This document shows, one piece after another, positions 33,375 to 42,608 of a stretch of 48,316 nucleotides of DNA. A program made the position numbers and the translations under genes. The stretch lies in assembly GCA_947629915.1 (NCBI GenBank), contig CANRFN010000032.1, forward strand, positions 1 through 48,316, in the 5' to 3' direction. The notes beneath the pieces are model-generated. The model was not told where the DNA came from, ran no database searches, and saw only the letters and a program-made list of their open reading frames with translations. The stretch is from an uncultured Oscillospiraceae bacterium. GTDB taxonomy: Bacteria > Bacillota > Clostridia > Oscillospirales > Oscillospiraceae. How positions within the stretch are numbered: the first letter of the stretch is position 1; each line of letters begins with the position of its first letter.

Positions 33375-33424
33375 CAAGAATTTTTCAAGAAATTTCGCAG
33401 GTCAATTTTCTGGTCGCATGGCTG

Positions 33425-33470
33425 GTTGTTCGAACTTGTTCGATTCGGTTTTCGAACAAATTCGAACAAC
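33425..33470. repeat. 19-bp inverted repeat built from TTCGAA motifs upstream of tnpB
   Basis: Arms 33425-33443 and 33452-33470 match at 18 of 19 positions around an 8-base loop. Each arm contains its own TTCGAA palindrome. It lies 51 bp upstream of the tnpB -35 box. Could be an operator, or part of the element's left-end structure. Confidence 0.75.
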
Positions 33471-33570
33471 TTTTTCGAGTAGAAATAGAAAAACCGCAAG
33501 TCCATCAATTTCATAATCTTTCTACCATCCTCTCACACTCCCCTTTGAGCGTGGGTTTCTAATGCAAAAT

Positions 33571-34115
33571 ATCCAGAGCACTTCTCGTCAATGGTTACAC
33601 TCTCTGGGCAGCACAGGCGCAGATACCACTGCGGCTTAGTGATCACTCTTAGCGTAGAAAGCCTTTTGAAACAACAGGAATCCACATTTTCCAGCCGCAG
33701 GTGCATACAAAGCATTTGTCTTTCCTGTCTAGCTGTTTTTCCATCGAACGGATCAATCGCACCGTCAGGCAACCCATCCAGAATAATACATATTTCGTGT
33801 GCTGATGAATTATCGCCACATTCGGCAAATTAGAACAGGCCACCTAATCGCCCTGGGAATTCGAACAAAACACCTAATCGCCTGAGAAACTTCGCTCCGA
33901 GGCGATTCGCGTTGGCGAAAGGAAAGGCGGTTGCTGCACAGCCAGCGGCCGCTGCGGTCGCTAGCAGAAGTTTGTGGGTAATTCACGAGGACCCAGTTTC
34001 AATGCGATTCCATCCCTGCTGGAACGCCAACATGTCCGCAGAAGGGACATCAGCTCACAGGCGCTCCTTTGAGCCACTTTCACCGGGAAGGAATAGCCTT
34101 TATGGTCCTGCTACA
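33571..34115. other. Gene-free stretch, probable IS debris
   Basis: No intact gene. CACCTAATCGCC occurs twice (33841-33852 and 33870-33881) close to GAATTCGAAC, which recalls the end repeats of IS21-like elements, but no istA or istB frame was identified. Open minus-strand frames (to 33533) lack ribosome sites. Confidence 0.4.
33909..33948 (+). repeat. Direct repeat flanking the surface-protein gene, left copy
   Basis: Imperfect ~40-bp match to 42608-42647, including the identical 18-mer GTTGCTGCACAGCCAGCG (33931-33948). Both copies have the same orientation and lie outside the giant gene. Confidence 0.7.
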
Positions 34116-34121
34116 AAACCA

Positions 34122-34154
34122 ATCCCCGCCCAGGGCAGTGCCCTGAGCGGGGAT
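34122..34154 (-). terminator. Terminator of the giant surface-protein gene
   Basis: ATCCCCGC ... GCGGGGAT with an inner CAGGGCA/TGCCCTG stem, followed on the minus strand by TGGTTTTG. It lies 33 bp past the stop codon. Confidence 0.8.
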
Positions 34155-34186
34155 CTTCATTGCTGATTGTTTTGTGGATCTTGCCC

Positions 34187-37100
34187 TTACTCTGCTGTCT
34201 CCGCCGCGACAAATGTCTCGAGGAAGTTCATGATCAGAGCGGCCATCTCTACACGGGTGGAATCGCCCTGAGGTTTCAGGATCTGCACCGAAGTATCGGC
34301 GCTGACGCCGTGCATCAAGCCGTTTGCAGTAGCCCAGCACATGGCGGTCTCTGCCCAGTCGCTGACCTGCTCTGCATCCACAAAGGCATCCAAATCCCCT
34401 GTGTTGGAGACATCGTAGCCTTTCAGCAAGGCATAGTTGTACAGCATCATGGCCATCTGTTCTCTGGTGATCTGCATCTCCGGTGCAAAGGTAGTCTCGC
34501 TGGTACCTGCGACCACATGGTTGGCCTGGGCCCAGGCGATAGGATCAGCATACCATTTTCCTGCCGCAACATCCTCGAAGGTGCTGGCGCCGGCAACTTC
34601 CGGTCTTTCCTCAAGGTTGTACAGAATGGTAGTGAGCATGGCTCGGTCTGTGGTCTGCAGAGGTGCAAACTTATCGTCCCCAATGCCCTTCATGAGATCG
34701 TTTGCCAGCACATAGTCCACGGCTTCATGATACCACTGGGTAACGTCCAGGTCTGTGAACGTCTTGGCAAGACATGTGTGCGGGATGGGTTCAAAGGAGA
34801 CTGTCACCGACACCGGGCTCTCCGGCATCACAAACTGATACTTGCCGTCTCCCAGCGCTTTCACTTCGATCTCTTTGCCGTTCTTGTCTACGACCTTGAC
34901 CTCAGCAATCTGGTAGCCCTCATCCGGCGTAACGGTAAAGATGACCTTCTCGCCGGCGATCACTTCACTTTTGCCTTCCAACTTGATGCTTCCGTGCTCC
35001 GGATCCTTCTCAACGCTGATCGGATAGGTAGCAGGCGTGGGAGAGGTTGCCTGTGATGGATTGGGTGTAGGCGTAGGTGTGGGAGTGGGTTTTTGCGTAG
35101 GTGTAGGCGTTGGAATAACAGTATCACCACCGGGAACCCTCTGGCTTACCGTTAGATCAAGGCGAATGGTAGCGCTGTATACGCCGTCTTTCCATGCTGC
35201 CGCACGCAGAATCGTGTCCTCATAGAGGATAATCGGCTCCGTGTAGGTCAACGCCAGCTCCTTGCAGGGGCAGGTGTCATTGGTGGTATAGCGGATCGAT
35301 GCTCCCTCGGTCGCCGTACGCAGAACAATCGCCGTGCCCCAAGGCAACGTCATACCGCTCGTGACCTCGGTGCCGTCTGATGTCCAAACGGTAACCGGCG
35401 CAATTGACTTCTCATACGACATATAAACCACAATTTCCGTGCTGACACCGGACACGGGTTCTGTTAGCCTGACAACCGCACTGCCCGGCATATTTGCCAC
35501 CAGTTTGATCGTTGCTGTACCGGCAGAGTTCGTTGTTACTTCTTCTGTGATCACCTCAAGGAGACCCGGAGACAAGCTCTCCACAATGATGGACTGTCCA
35601 CCCACACCGGGCAGCAAGGTAAAGGTGATATTCACCGTCTCATGCACCCCGATAGAAACAGTCTCCGGGGCATTGATACCCGTTGGGCGAACAGTGGCTG
35701 TCATGGCGGAGGAAACGAACTCAGCTCCAATCGGACGTCCCGCGTAGTTCAGAGCAGTACCCTGTACTGTGACAACGATCCCATTGGCCAGTTTGCTGCC
35801 ATCTGCTGGAATTAGTGCAAACCTGGTCGCGTATTGGTGCTCTTCTGCAAGATCATACTCTGCGTCAAGCGCGATGACATTGACCTCGACTGGCACGCCG
35901 TTGACAATCAACACTACCGCATTCTGGACGCTTTCGATCTGCATATACTGGCTGAACTTGATTTCGGCGCGGTCGGTATAGGCTACTGTCGCGCTCACAG
36001 TGGGAGCAGCTGTTGAGATCATCCCCACATGGATGTTCAATTGTGGAGGAGGCACAGGCAGCCACCCGTCCTCAGCCTGGGGAACGTTCTTAGTATCAGC
36101 GGGCTCATAGCCTTCCTTGGAGAAGTTCACGATCCACTTTCCTTGCGGCACGTCCCACTGATATACACCGCTCGCACCTGTAACCTGCGGGTTGATCTGA
36201 TTATAGTTCTCCGCGTCCCACACAACCGTTCCACTCGAATCTTGGTAGGAAATGGTCGCAGTCACATCAGAAAGCCGGTTGGAGGGCACTGCCTCGTAGA
36301 CAAAGCCGGAGGGGTCGAGAATCGGTGTGACCGGTTTTTTGCTAGGAGCGACATCCGAAAACTGCGATTCTAGACTATTCTTCTCATCACTAGGCTGCTC
36401 CTCATCACACGTCAAATCTGGGCAGGGTCCATCAACAGCGTTCCATATATCTTGCTTCACTGTATCAATGTACAACAAAACTTTGTTGTAGGCTTCATCG
36501 ATCACACGATGTACATTTACTAATTCATCAGCCGTTATAGACACTGCTGCTCCTTGTAGTATATCGAACGATTTTAACTCGTCTGCTACGGATACCCAAT
36601 TCATCACCAGTGAGCCAATCACATTTCTTTGAAAGATAAATCCATAACTAGAAATTAAATTTTCCGAGAGTTCGAAAAACGCTCTCATTCTAACTGATGC
36701 TTCGTCTATTTCCTCTCTAAGAGCTTTCTCTTTCTCCTTCGATATTTTTCTACTCTCGTCGCAGCATTGTATGCTTAAGCAGTCATTTAATATTTCCTTT
36801 AATTCATCCCTTCGATCGCAAAGGTCATCTATATGCCCTTCCAATCTATTCTTTATGTCTAACGCCGCATTTCCCCTTTCTTTAACATCATTATAAAGAT
36901 TATATATAGAAGTAGTTAAAAATACCGCTGCTGATCCTATCCCTAAGGCAGCTGCTGCCGTTATCCCTACCGGAGCTCCTACAACAGCAATTACGCCTCC
37001 CAATACTAATGAGGCAGCAAATCCACCGACCCAGAGTGCAAAACCCTTTGCCACATTTTCTTGACTTGCTCTCGAGCTAAAAGCACTTGCTGTCCGAATC

Positions 37101-40100
37101 AATCCGATGTTCATTTGAGGATTTGGACTTGTTGGAATGGTTACCTCTACAATTTTCTTACCACTTGCAAGATCTACTATTGTTACTATCTCTTGACCAT
37201 CATTTAAGGCTTCATACTTATTCCATATTTTGCCTTTTTGCTGAGCTGGTATAATCTCATCGCTAATATAAGAATCAGCCACATTTGTAAATCCATCATT
37301 TTCCAATGTTTCTTCCGTAACTGTACTTTCGATATCTTCAACGGTTACCTGAAATGTTCCGGCAGATGACTTTTCTTTTGTTTCTGGATCGGTGTAAATG
37401 ACAGTTCCGCTAATGGCATTTTCACTTGAATTAAGATTATCTATCTGAATCGTTTTTTCTAATATTTCTGGTAAGTTTTTTAATATTTCTTCTTGTGCTT
37501 CAATGCATGCGTTCTTTAGATCTGATTCTTCATCCTCATCTATCGGTATTGTGTTCGTATAGTCCATATCGTATACTGCATAGACCGAAACTGGCAAGTC
37601 CTCAAAATTGGTATAGTCGTGTGAACCGATCCACGCGCCGCTTTCTTCATCGTAGGCAGTCTCCACATAGGTCACATCACCACTGGCGTTTTCTGTAACA
37701 ACAACAACAACCGCTGGCATGGGTCCGCTCAATTCCGCTTTGAATGTAAATCTGGGATGTGATCCCGAATAGTCATAAAAAGGTACCTCTGTCGAATGGC
37801 GAGTATAATCAAATACAGTTTCCCAACCAGCACCTAGATAGTCCGTGTTGTACATGGTAATCCTGTGCAACATAGGCATCCGCATATCGTACACTATAGT
37901 AACAGTATCGCTGACTACTTGCTTTGTAAATTTTTCGGATTCAACCACTACATATAGGCTATGATAAGAATAGGTATAGAGCGGTTCTACAAGATTAAAT
38001 TCTGTGCTCCAGCTCCCCGCAGCGTTTGCCCATGTCTGAGCAACTTGGATATCGTTGTCATACAGTGTCACCTTGCTGTGCGCAGCCGTAGTACCTGATG
38101 CAATGTTTCGCTTGGTACTAGTTCTTGTACTTACATTGATGCTGGCATTTTCCACCGTCACTATCGCTGTACCAATCGGCTGCGTGATGCCTCCGGACAG
38201 GGAGAGGTACGCATTCACCGGTTGATCGCCGGCAGACTCTGTAGTAGAACAGGAGAGATATGCCACTGCACTGCGTTTCTCCGCCAAACGAATACGCACG
38301 GTGCGTGTTGCTGCATCATAGGCAAATGGAGTTCGCTCATCATCGACATAGCAGACCGTTCCCTCACACACAATGTCTTCTGGCAGGACAATACTCAGTG
38401 TCTCAGCTATGGCATTCTTTGCTGGGTTGAGGGCATATGCTACCCGGAGCGTAAATAACGTACCCTGCGGCATGGTACTGGATTTGCCATAAACCATTAC
38501 AGAGGTCTCTTCCGGCACAGTATAGCCTAGTTTCGCTACATCCAGCATCGGGACATGGCACTCCGCTAAACGGGTAATGACGCCATCCCGCACAGTAACC
38601 GGCACAATCAGATAGTCCACTCCCTCGGTCAAGCCAAGATCCGCGAACTGCCCAAGTTCGGGAACACTTTGCAGCAGAGAGGTCCTTTGCATCAGGACCA
38701 CGCTGTAGTTGCCCGCATCCATCGGCTTGCAGGCAACATTCACATTCGCTGCGCCAGAGAACACATTCTTCCCCGTGCTGTCAAAGACCATGAGCATTGC
38801 CTCGGGCCCAGTCAGCCCATCGAGGACAAAGCTACCCTTCTGAATCAGGGTAATGACATCTGTCACCCCGACTTTGTCCTCGTTCAGCGTGGTTGTGATG
38901 GGCTCCGATGGAATATATTCTCCCCGCGGATCGGAGATCATTACCGTGAGTTGATCGCCTGCGGAAACCACATCTGGTTTAAAGATCACGCTCATGCCCT
39001 GGACTTCAAAGGAGGTGATTGGCTGGCCTCTGCGGGTCAAGTCCACTTGTAACATCGATGCGGAGCTAAGTGTGATCTCCATTGGCTCGTTTCCGGGCTC
39101 AGCTGCCTGCCGCTGTACAATGTTCAGCGCGATACGGTCAGTTACCACTTCGATGAGCGTATAAACACCTAGATCATATATTTCCTTGGCCTCTTCGGTC
39201 AGATCTACCATTTCTCTCAGGCTGTAATAGCCGTCCGAGCGAATAGCCATTGCTACCACTGTATGCGGCACTGCAATCTGGAACCGTCCTTCTGCATCTG
39301 TCATCACGGGGATTTCCAATCCATTGTATGTGGCGGTGATCTCCACCCCGGCAAGGGGCGTTTTCTCTTTGTTCTGCACCATACCAGTCAGCAAAAGTGT
39401 GGCGATCGGTGTCAACTTAATTGTGACCTCACCGGGATCCTCCGGCAGAATGGTCTGACGCTTTGGCTGCTGGTATTGGGCTGCTAGGTCTTTTCCCAGA
39501 ACGACCTCCACATAGTAGGTCTTTTCCTCTACGGCTCCCAGAAGTTCGGCAGAATCCCCAACTAAATTGTTGTCCTCGTCATACCAAATCACGCTAAAGC
39601 CATCGGTCAAAATTTCCTCCCCTGGCGTTTGCACCGTCACGCTGAGCGTTCTGCCGCCCCCAATCGGGATAAAGGCAAGCCCCTGATTATTCGCCATACT
39701 TTCTGCCCCACTGCCAGGGTAACCATAAATAGTAACAGATGATCCCTCAGAAAAATGTCTATCAGTCGTCAAGCGGGTATAAAATTCCGTGTCCCGTCCT
39801 AAAATATAGACGCTCTCAAGATTGTTGCAATTCCAGAATGCCCTAGGATATACACTTTCTACACTTGCTGGAATTATCATCTTTGTCAAACTGCTACAGT
39901 CGGAGAAGGTATTCGACCCAATTTCCGTCATGCCTTCGGGCATCGTCACTGTCGTCAAAGCCCTACATGATGAAAATGCACCGTCCGAAAGCATTGTCAC
40001 GGTGGATGGGATGTCGATGCTTGCCAGGCCAGAACTCCGGAACGCATACTGCCCGATCGTCTTCAGACCTTCAGGCAGTGTTATCATCGTCAGCATTTCA

Positions 40101-41662
40101 CATTCGGCAAACGTAAAATGTTCAATTACTGATACACTTGCTGGAATTTCGATGCTTGTCAGACCGCTGCCCTGGAATGCATACTGCTCGAGTGTCTTCA
40201 AGCCTTCAGGCAATGTTATCATCTTCAACGCTTCACAACCAGAAAATGCACCAACGTCAATGGTCGTCACGCTGGGAGGAATGTCGATGCTCGTCAGACC
40301 GCTGTCCCGGAATGCATACTGCGGGATCGTCTTCAAGTCTTCAGGCAACGTCGCCGTTGTCAATGCTTTACATCCTGAAAACGCAGAATCCCACGTCATC
40401 ACGCTTGCCGGAATGTCGATGCTCGTCAGACCGCTGCCCTGGAATGCACACACTCCGATCATCTTCAAGCCCTCGTGCAACGTCACCGTTGTCAACGCTT
40501 CACATCCTGAAAACGCATTAACGTTAATAATCGTCACGCTGGAAGGAATGTCGATGCTCGTCAAACCGCTACTATCGAATGCCCCTTCCCCAATCATCTG
40601 CAAGCCGTCTTGTAGTGTCACCGTTGTCAATGCTTTGCAACCGGTAAACGCATATTCGCCCCACGTTGTCACGCTGGATGGAATGTCGATGCTCGTCAGA
40701 CCGCTGCTTTCGAATGCTTTAAATCCGATCGTCTGTAAGCCGTCTTGTAGCGTCACCATCGTCAATGCATCACATTGGGCAAACGAAAACTCACCCCACG
40801 TTGTCACGCTAGCTGGAATGTTGACACTCGTCAGACCGCTGCCCAGAAATGCAGCTACCCCAATCGTCTGTAAGTTGTCCGGCAGCGTTACCGTCGTCAA
40901 TGCTTTACATCCTGAAAACGCGCCATCTCCCCATGTCACCAAGCTAGCTGGAATACTGATGCTCGTCAGACCGCTGGCCGAGAATGCATTTTGCCCAATC
41001 GTTTGCAAGCCGTCTGGCAGCGTTACCATCGTCAGACCGCTGGCCAAAAATGCACATTCCGGAATTGTCTGTAAGTTGTCCGGCAGCGTTACTGTCGTCA
41101 ATGCTTTACAGGAGGCAAACGCATACTCCCACATCGTCAAGCTGGACGGTATTTTGATACTCGTCAGACCGCTATTCTCAAATGCATACTTCCCGATCGT
41201 CCTCAAGCCGTCTGGCAGCGTTAACATCGTCAAATTTTGACAATAGGAAAACGCAGAATCACCCAACGATATCACAGTGGGCGGGATGTCGATGCTCGTC
41301 AGGTCGCTATACGAAAATGCTAATTCTCCAATTGCAGTCACCTTCACTCCGTTGATCTTTGCCGGGATGACAATCTCTGTCGCATCATTCAACTCACAGC
41401 CCGTAATCGTCCCAGTTGTATCATCAAAGTGCAGCACTGCGCCGTTATCCAGCGTGTGGTCGTAATTCGACTGTGCGACTGGCTCCGAGACGCTCTGGGG
41501 CTCCGGGGCACCCTCTGCCGGCTTCATCTGCTCCTTCGGTAGTGCATCCTGCACCATCTCCGGTACAGGAAGTGCTGCTGCAAATACTTCCATCGGAAGC
41601 ATGGTCAGCAGCAAGGCCACCACCAAAAGCACAGACACCATCCTTGTTTTCATATGGTTCAT
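34187..41662 (-). CDS. Giant LRR surface protein anchored by three SLH domains
   Basis: 2,491 residues. A signal peptide (MVSVLLVVALLLTMLPMEVFA, about 8-28) leads to BspA/LRR_5-type leucine-rich repeats (about 95-625) with a 45-residue double unit (SGLTSIDIPSSVTTWGEYAF then LTTVTLPDGLQTIG). Several Ig-like and carboxypeptidase-regulatory-like beta domains follow (about 690-1500; LAGVEITATYNGLEIPV). Then come a glycine/alanine-rich hydrophobic stretch (about 1535-1590; GGVIAVVGAPVGITAAA) with a Cys-containing helical region (about 1590-1760), more beta domains, a Pro-Thr linker (about 2182-2200) and a bacterial-repeat domain. Three SLH domains (about 2298-2485; TFTDLDVTQWYHEAVDYV) end it. SLH domains bind pyruvylated wall polymer, so the protein is displayed on the cell surface, plausibly as an adhesin. 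AAAGGAAG precedes the ATG. A long single gene inside a repeat-bounded accessory region. Confidence 0.93.
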   Translation of the reverse strand: MNHMKTRMVSVLLVVALLLTMLPMEVFAAALPVPEMVQDALPKEQMKPAEGAPEPQSVSEPVAQSNYDHTLDNGAVLHFDDTTGTITGCELNDATEIVIPAKINGVKVTAIGELAFSYSDLTSIDIPPTVISLGDSAFSYCQNLTMLTLPDGLRTIGKYAFENSGLTSIKIPSSLTMWEYAFASCKALTTVTLPDNLQTIPECAFLASGLTMVTLPDGLQTIGQNAFSASGLTSISIPASLVTWGDGAFSGCKALTTVTLPDNLQTIGVAAFLGSGLTSVNIPASVTTWGEFSFAQCDALTMVTLQDGLQTIGFKAFESSGLTSIDIPSSVTTWGEYAFTGCKALTTVTLQDGLQMIGEGAFDSSGLTSIDIPSSVTIINVNAFSGCEALTTVTLHEGLKMIGVCAFQGSGLTSIDIPASVMTWDSAFSGCKALTTATLPEDLKTIPQYAFRDSGLTSIDIPPSVTTIDVGAFSGCEALKMITLPEGLKTLEQYAFQGSGLTSIEIPASVSVIEHFTFAECEMLTMITLPEGLKTIGQYAFRSSGLASIDIPSTVTMLSDGAFSSCRALTTVTMPEGMTEIGSNTFSDCSSLTKMIIPASVESVYPRAFWNCNNLESVYILGRDTEFYTRLTTDRHFSEGSSVTIYGYPGSGAESMANNQGLAFIPIGGGRTLSVTVQTPGEEILTDGFSVIWYDEDNNLVGDSAELLGAVEEKTYYVEVVLGKDLAAQYQQPKRQTILPEDPGEVTIKLTPIATLLLTGMVQNKEKTPLAGVEITATYNGLEIPVMTDAEGRFQIAVPHTVVAMAIRSDGYYSLREMVDLTEEAKEIYDLGVYTLIEVVTDRIALNIVQRQAAEPGNEPMEITLSSASMLQVDLTRRGQPITSFEVQGMSVIFKPDVVSAGDQLTVMISDPRGEYIPSEPITTTLNEDKVGVTDVITLIQKGSFVLDGLTGPEAMLMVFDSTGKNVFSGAANVNVACKPMDAGNYSVVLMQRTSLLQSVPELGQFADLGLTEGVDYLIVPVTVRDGVITRLAECHVPMLDVAKLGYTVPEETSVMVYGKSSTMPQGTLFTLRVAYALNPAKNAIAETLSIVLPEDIVCEGTVCYVDDERTPFAYDAATRTVRIRLAEKRSAVAYLSCSTTESAGDQPVNAYLSLSGGITQPIGTAIVTVENASINVSTRTSTKRNIASGTTAAHSKVTLYDNDIQVAQTWANAAGSWSTEFNLVEPLYTYSYHSLYVVVESEKFTKQVVSDTVTIVYDMRMPMLHRITMYNTDYLGAGWETVFDYTRHSTEVPFYDYSGSHPRFTFKAELSGPMPAVVVVVTENASGDVTYVETAYDEESGAWIGSHDYTNFEDLPVSVYAVYDMDYTNTIPIDEDEESDLKNACIEAQEEILKNLPEILEKTIQIDNLNSSENAISGTVIYTDPETKEKSSAGTFQVTVEDIESTVTEETLENDGFTNVADSYISDEIIPAQQKGKIWNKYEALNDGQEIVTIVDLASGKKIVEVTIPTSPNPQMNIGLIRTASAFSSRASQENVAKGFALWVGGFAASLVLGGVIAVVGAPVGITAAAALGIGSAAVFLTTSIYNLYNDVKERGNAALDIKNRLEGHIDDLCDRRDELKEILNDCLSIQCCDESRKISKEKEKALREEIDEASVRMRAFFELSENLISSYGFIFQRNVIGSLVMNWVSVADELKSFDILQGAAVSITADELVNVHRVIDEAYNKVLLYIDTVKQDIWNAVDGPCPDLTCDEEQPSDEKNSLESQFSDVAPSKKPVTPILDPSGFVYEAVPSNRLSDVTATISYQDSSGTVVWDAENYNQINPQVTGASGVYQWDVPQGKWIVNFSKEGYEPADTKNVPQAEDGWLPVPPPQLNIHVGMISTAAPTVSATVAYTDRAEIKFSQYMQIESVQNAVVLIVNGVPVEVNVIALDAEYDLAEEHQYATRFALIPADGSKLANGIVVTVQGTALNYAGRPIGAEFVSSAMTATVRPTGINAPETVSIGVHETVNITFTLLPGVGGQSIIVESLSPGLLEVITEEVTTNSAGTATIKLVANMPGSAVVRLTEPVSGVSTEIVVYMSYEKSIAPVTVWTSDGTEVTSGMTLPWGTAIVLRTATEGASIRYTTNDTCPCKELALTYTEPIILYEDTILRAAAWKDGVYSATIRLDLTVSQRVPGGDTVIPTPTPTQKPTPTPTPTPNPSQATSPTPATYPISVEKDPEHGSIKLEGKSEVIAGEKVIFTVTPDEGYQIAEVKVVDKNGKEIEVKALGDGKYQFVMPESPVSVTVSFEPIPHTCLAKTFTDLDVTQWYHEAVDYVLANDLMKGIGDDKFAPLQTTDRAMLTTILYNLEERPEVAGASTFEDVAAGKWYADPIAWAQANHVVAGTSETTFAPEMQITREQMAMMLYNYALLKGYDVSNTGDLDAFVDAEQVSDWAETAMCWATANGLMHGVSADTSVQILKPQGDSTRVEMAALIMNFLETFVAAETAE
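39890..41320 (-). repeat. 135-bp tandem repeats encoding the LRR region
   Basis: About ten copies of a 135-bp unit, e.g. CGTCAGACCGCTG at 40694 and again at 40829. Identity between copies is high at DNA level, so copy number may vary between strains. Confidence 0.8.
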
Positions 41663-41815
41663 CTCTAGACGTCTTCCTTTCTGCTATCCGTGTCTAAACA
41701 CCTGTGGTTTCGCTCTCACACCACACATTTTTGGTATGGTACTAAGGTTGCAATGATGCATGATTCGCTTCCTCCTTCTGATCGCTTTGCTCTCTAGCTG
41801 CGCACGGTCCTCTTG

Positions 41816-41846
41816 CCTGACAAAAACCTATACTTTTTTTACCAGG
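41816..41846. repeat. Degenerate copy of the A/T-core palindrome
   Basis: CCTGACAAAAA ... TTTTTTTACCAGG, an imperfect version of the perfect palindrome at 41977-42006, in the same orientation ~160 bp away. Confidence 0.6.
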
Positions 41847-41922
41847 CGCTGCCCCTTCCAGAATAGACATTTTCTTCCAAATCAAGTTGTTGGAAAAATG
41901 CGCTCTACTTGCCGATTTTTGC

Positions 41923-41951
41923 TTGACACGCTCACTTTCAGGTGCTATTCT
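41923..41951 (+). promoter_or_regulatory. Consensus promoter upstream of the palindrome
   Basis: TTGACA (41923-41928), 17 bases, TATTCT (41946-41951) on the plus strand. No gene follows; a transcript would meet the 30-bp palindrome after ~20 bases. Confidence 0.6.
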
Positions 41952-41976
41952 TGCTTTTAACGAAAGCCCAAAGTGC

Positions 41977-42006
41977 CCTGACAAAAAAGTATACTTTTTT
42001 GTCAGG
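41977..42006. repeat. Perfect 30-bp palindrome
   Basis: CCTGAC, six A, GTATAC, six T, GTCAGG. It can act as a terminator in both directions (T6 follows the first half) or as an operator for the divergent surface-protein gene 315 bp away. Confidence 0.8.
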
Positions 42007-42063
42007 CGACAATAACAAGTCAACCGTTGTTTACACAGTGTATTCATGCAAATGCTAGAAAAC

Positions 42064-42132
42064 AACGATAAACGGCACCTGCAATACTGTCTCACACGGT
42101 ATTACAGGCGCCACTTTTCTGCTTTTATCGTT
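42064..42132. repeat. Interrupted inverted repeat, ~69 bp
   Basis: Outer arms AACGATAAA (42064-42072) and TTTATCGTT (42124-42132). Inner arms CCTGCAATAC and GTATTACAGG. No gene within; possible small non-autonomous element or RNA hairpin. Confidence 0.55.
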
Positions 42133-42324
42133 CTCTGCATGAGATGGGTAGCCGCACTTTCCCCTTCTCCAAAGCTTTCCTTCTGGGATGTGTAGCTGAG
42201 GTGGGGAGTGGAATTGTATCAAAGCGAATCCGCGGGCCTTCAACCCACAGGCTGTTTGGGCACAGCAAGGCTGCACTCTATCTTACATTTCTGGTTATTT
42301 TTGTCATTTCATATAAAACAGTAC

Positions 42325-42353
42325 TTTACAGCTCCAGACAAGTGCGCTATCAT
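42325..42353 (+). promoter_or_regulatory. Promoter of putative small RNA copy 2
   Basis: TTTACA (42325-42330), 17 bases, TATCAT (42348-42353). The layout is the same as at 30245-30273, with AGTGC again near the -10 box. Confidence 0.75.
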
Positions 42354-42359
42354 ACTTTC

Positions 42360-42442
42360 GATTCGGAGATATCCATCACGGGACGCCGTGATGGGCCAAA
42401 TCCGAAGAGTCTTCTGTGCATCCAGACGGCTCCTCTCTCATT
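42360..42442 (+). ncRNA. Putative ~80 nt small RNA, copy 2
   Basis: Hairpin 1 is CCATCACG/CGTGATGG, closed by TTCGGA/TCCGAA. Hairpin 2 shares GTGCATCCAGACGGCTCC (42416-42433) with copy 1 (30336-30353), but its 5' arm has drifted (a wobble and one mismatch) and its tail is CTCTCTCATTC. Compared with copy 1, a T-A pair in hairpin 1 is replaced by C-G, so pairing is kept. Confidence 0.6.
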
Positions 42443-42577
42443 CTCCGGACCACGAAAGAGCGGACCATTTTGGCCACTGAGTAGATCACATCGGCAGGAG
42501 TCGTCACATCCGCCGACCTAGACCCTACCTCCAAAAAGGTCTTCGCGATCTCCAGAAACGTATCGATCGGAGCAAAG
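42434..42577 (-). pseudogene. Toxin-like N-terminal fragment, second copy
   Basis: Minus strand encodes APIDTFLEIAKTFLEVGSRSADVTT and VAKMVRSFVV. 42535-42571 matches 31510-31546 at 33 of 37 bases, the N-terminal segment of the toxin remnant there. No start codon and no conserved toxin C-terminus. Confidence 0.5.
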
Positions 42578-42608
42578 CGCCCGGGAACATTCGTTCCCGG
42601 GCGCTTTG
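42573..42608. terminator. Perfect 16-bp hairpin downstream of the GH2 operon
   Basis: CAAAGCGCCCGGGAAC (42573-42588), loop ATTC, GTTCCCGGGCGCTTTG (42593-42608). No T tract. It lies 162 bp past the GH2 stop and may end that operon's transcripts. Confidence 0.5.

Larger units (their letters stand above)
31600..33570 (-). mobile_element. TnpB-only IS200/IS605-type element (limits approximate)
   Basis: A tnpB-like gene with a long non-coding 3' end (right end near 31600, with GTTCGGGGTGAATGAG on the minus strand) and a hairpin-bearing left end near 33530-33570. No TnpA transposase gene is present, so the element needs one in trans or is immobile. It lies just upstream (minus-strand sense) of the toxin pair. 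IS605-type elements make no target duplication, so the ends were judged only from structure. Confidence 0.65.

Noticed and set aside
33420..33475. LexA/SOS box in the TTCGAA cluster
   Set aside because: The GAAC and GTTC half-sites are two bases apart, not four as in the Gram-positive LexA consensus.
33571..33900. IS21-type transposase remnant
   Set aside because: The repeated CACCTAATCGCC resembles IS21-like ends, but no istA or istB coding text could be read, so only a hint is recorded.
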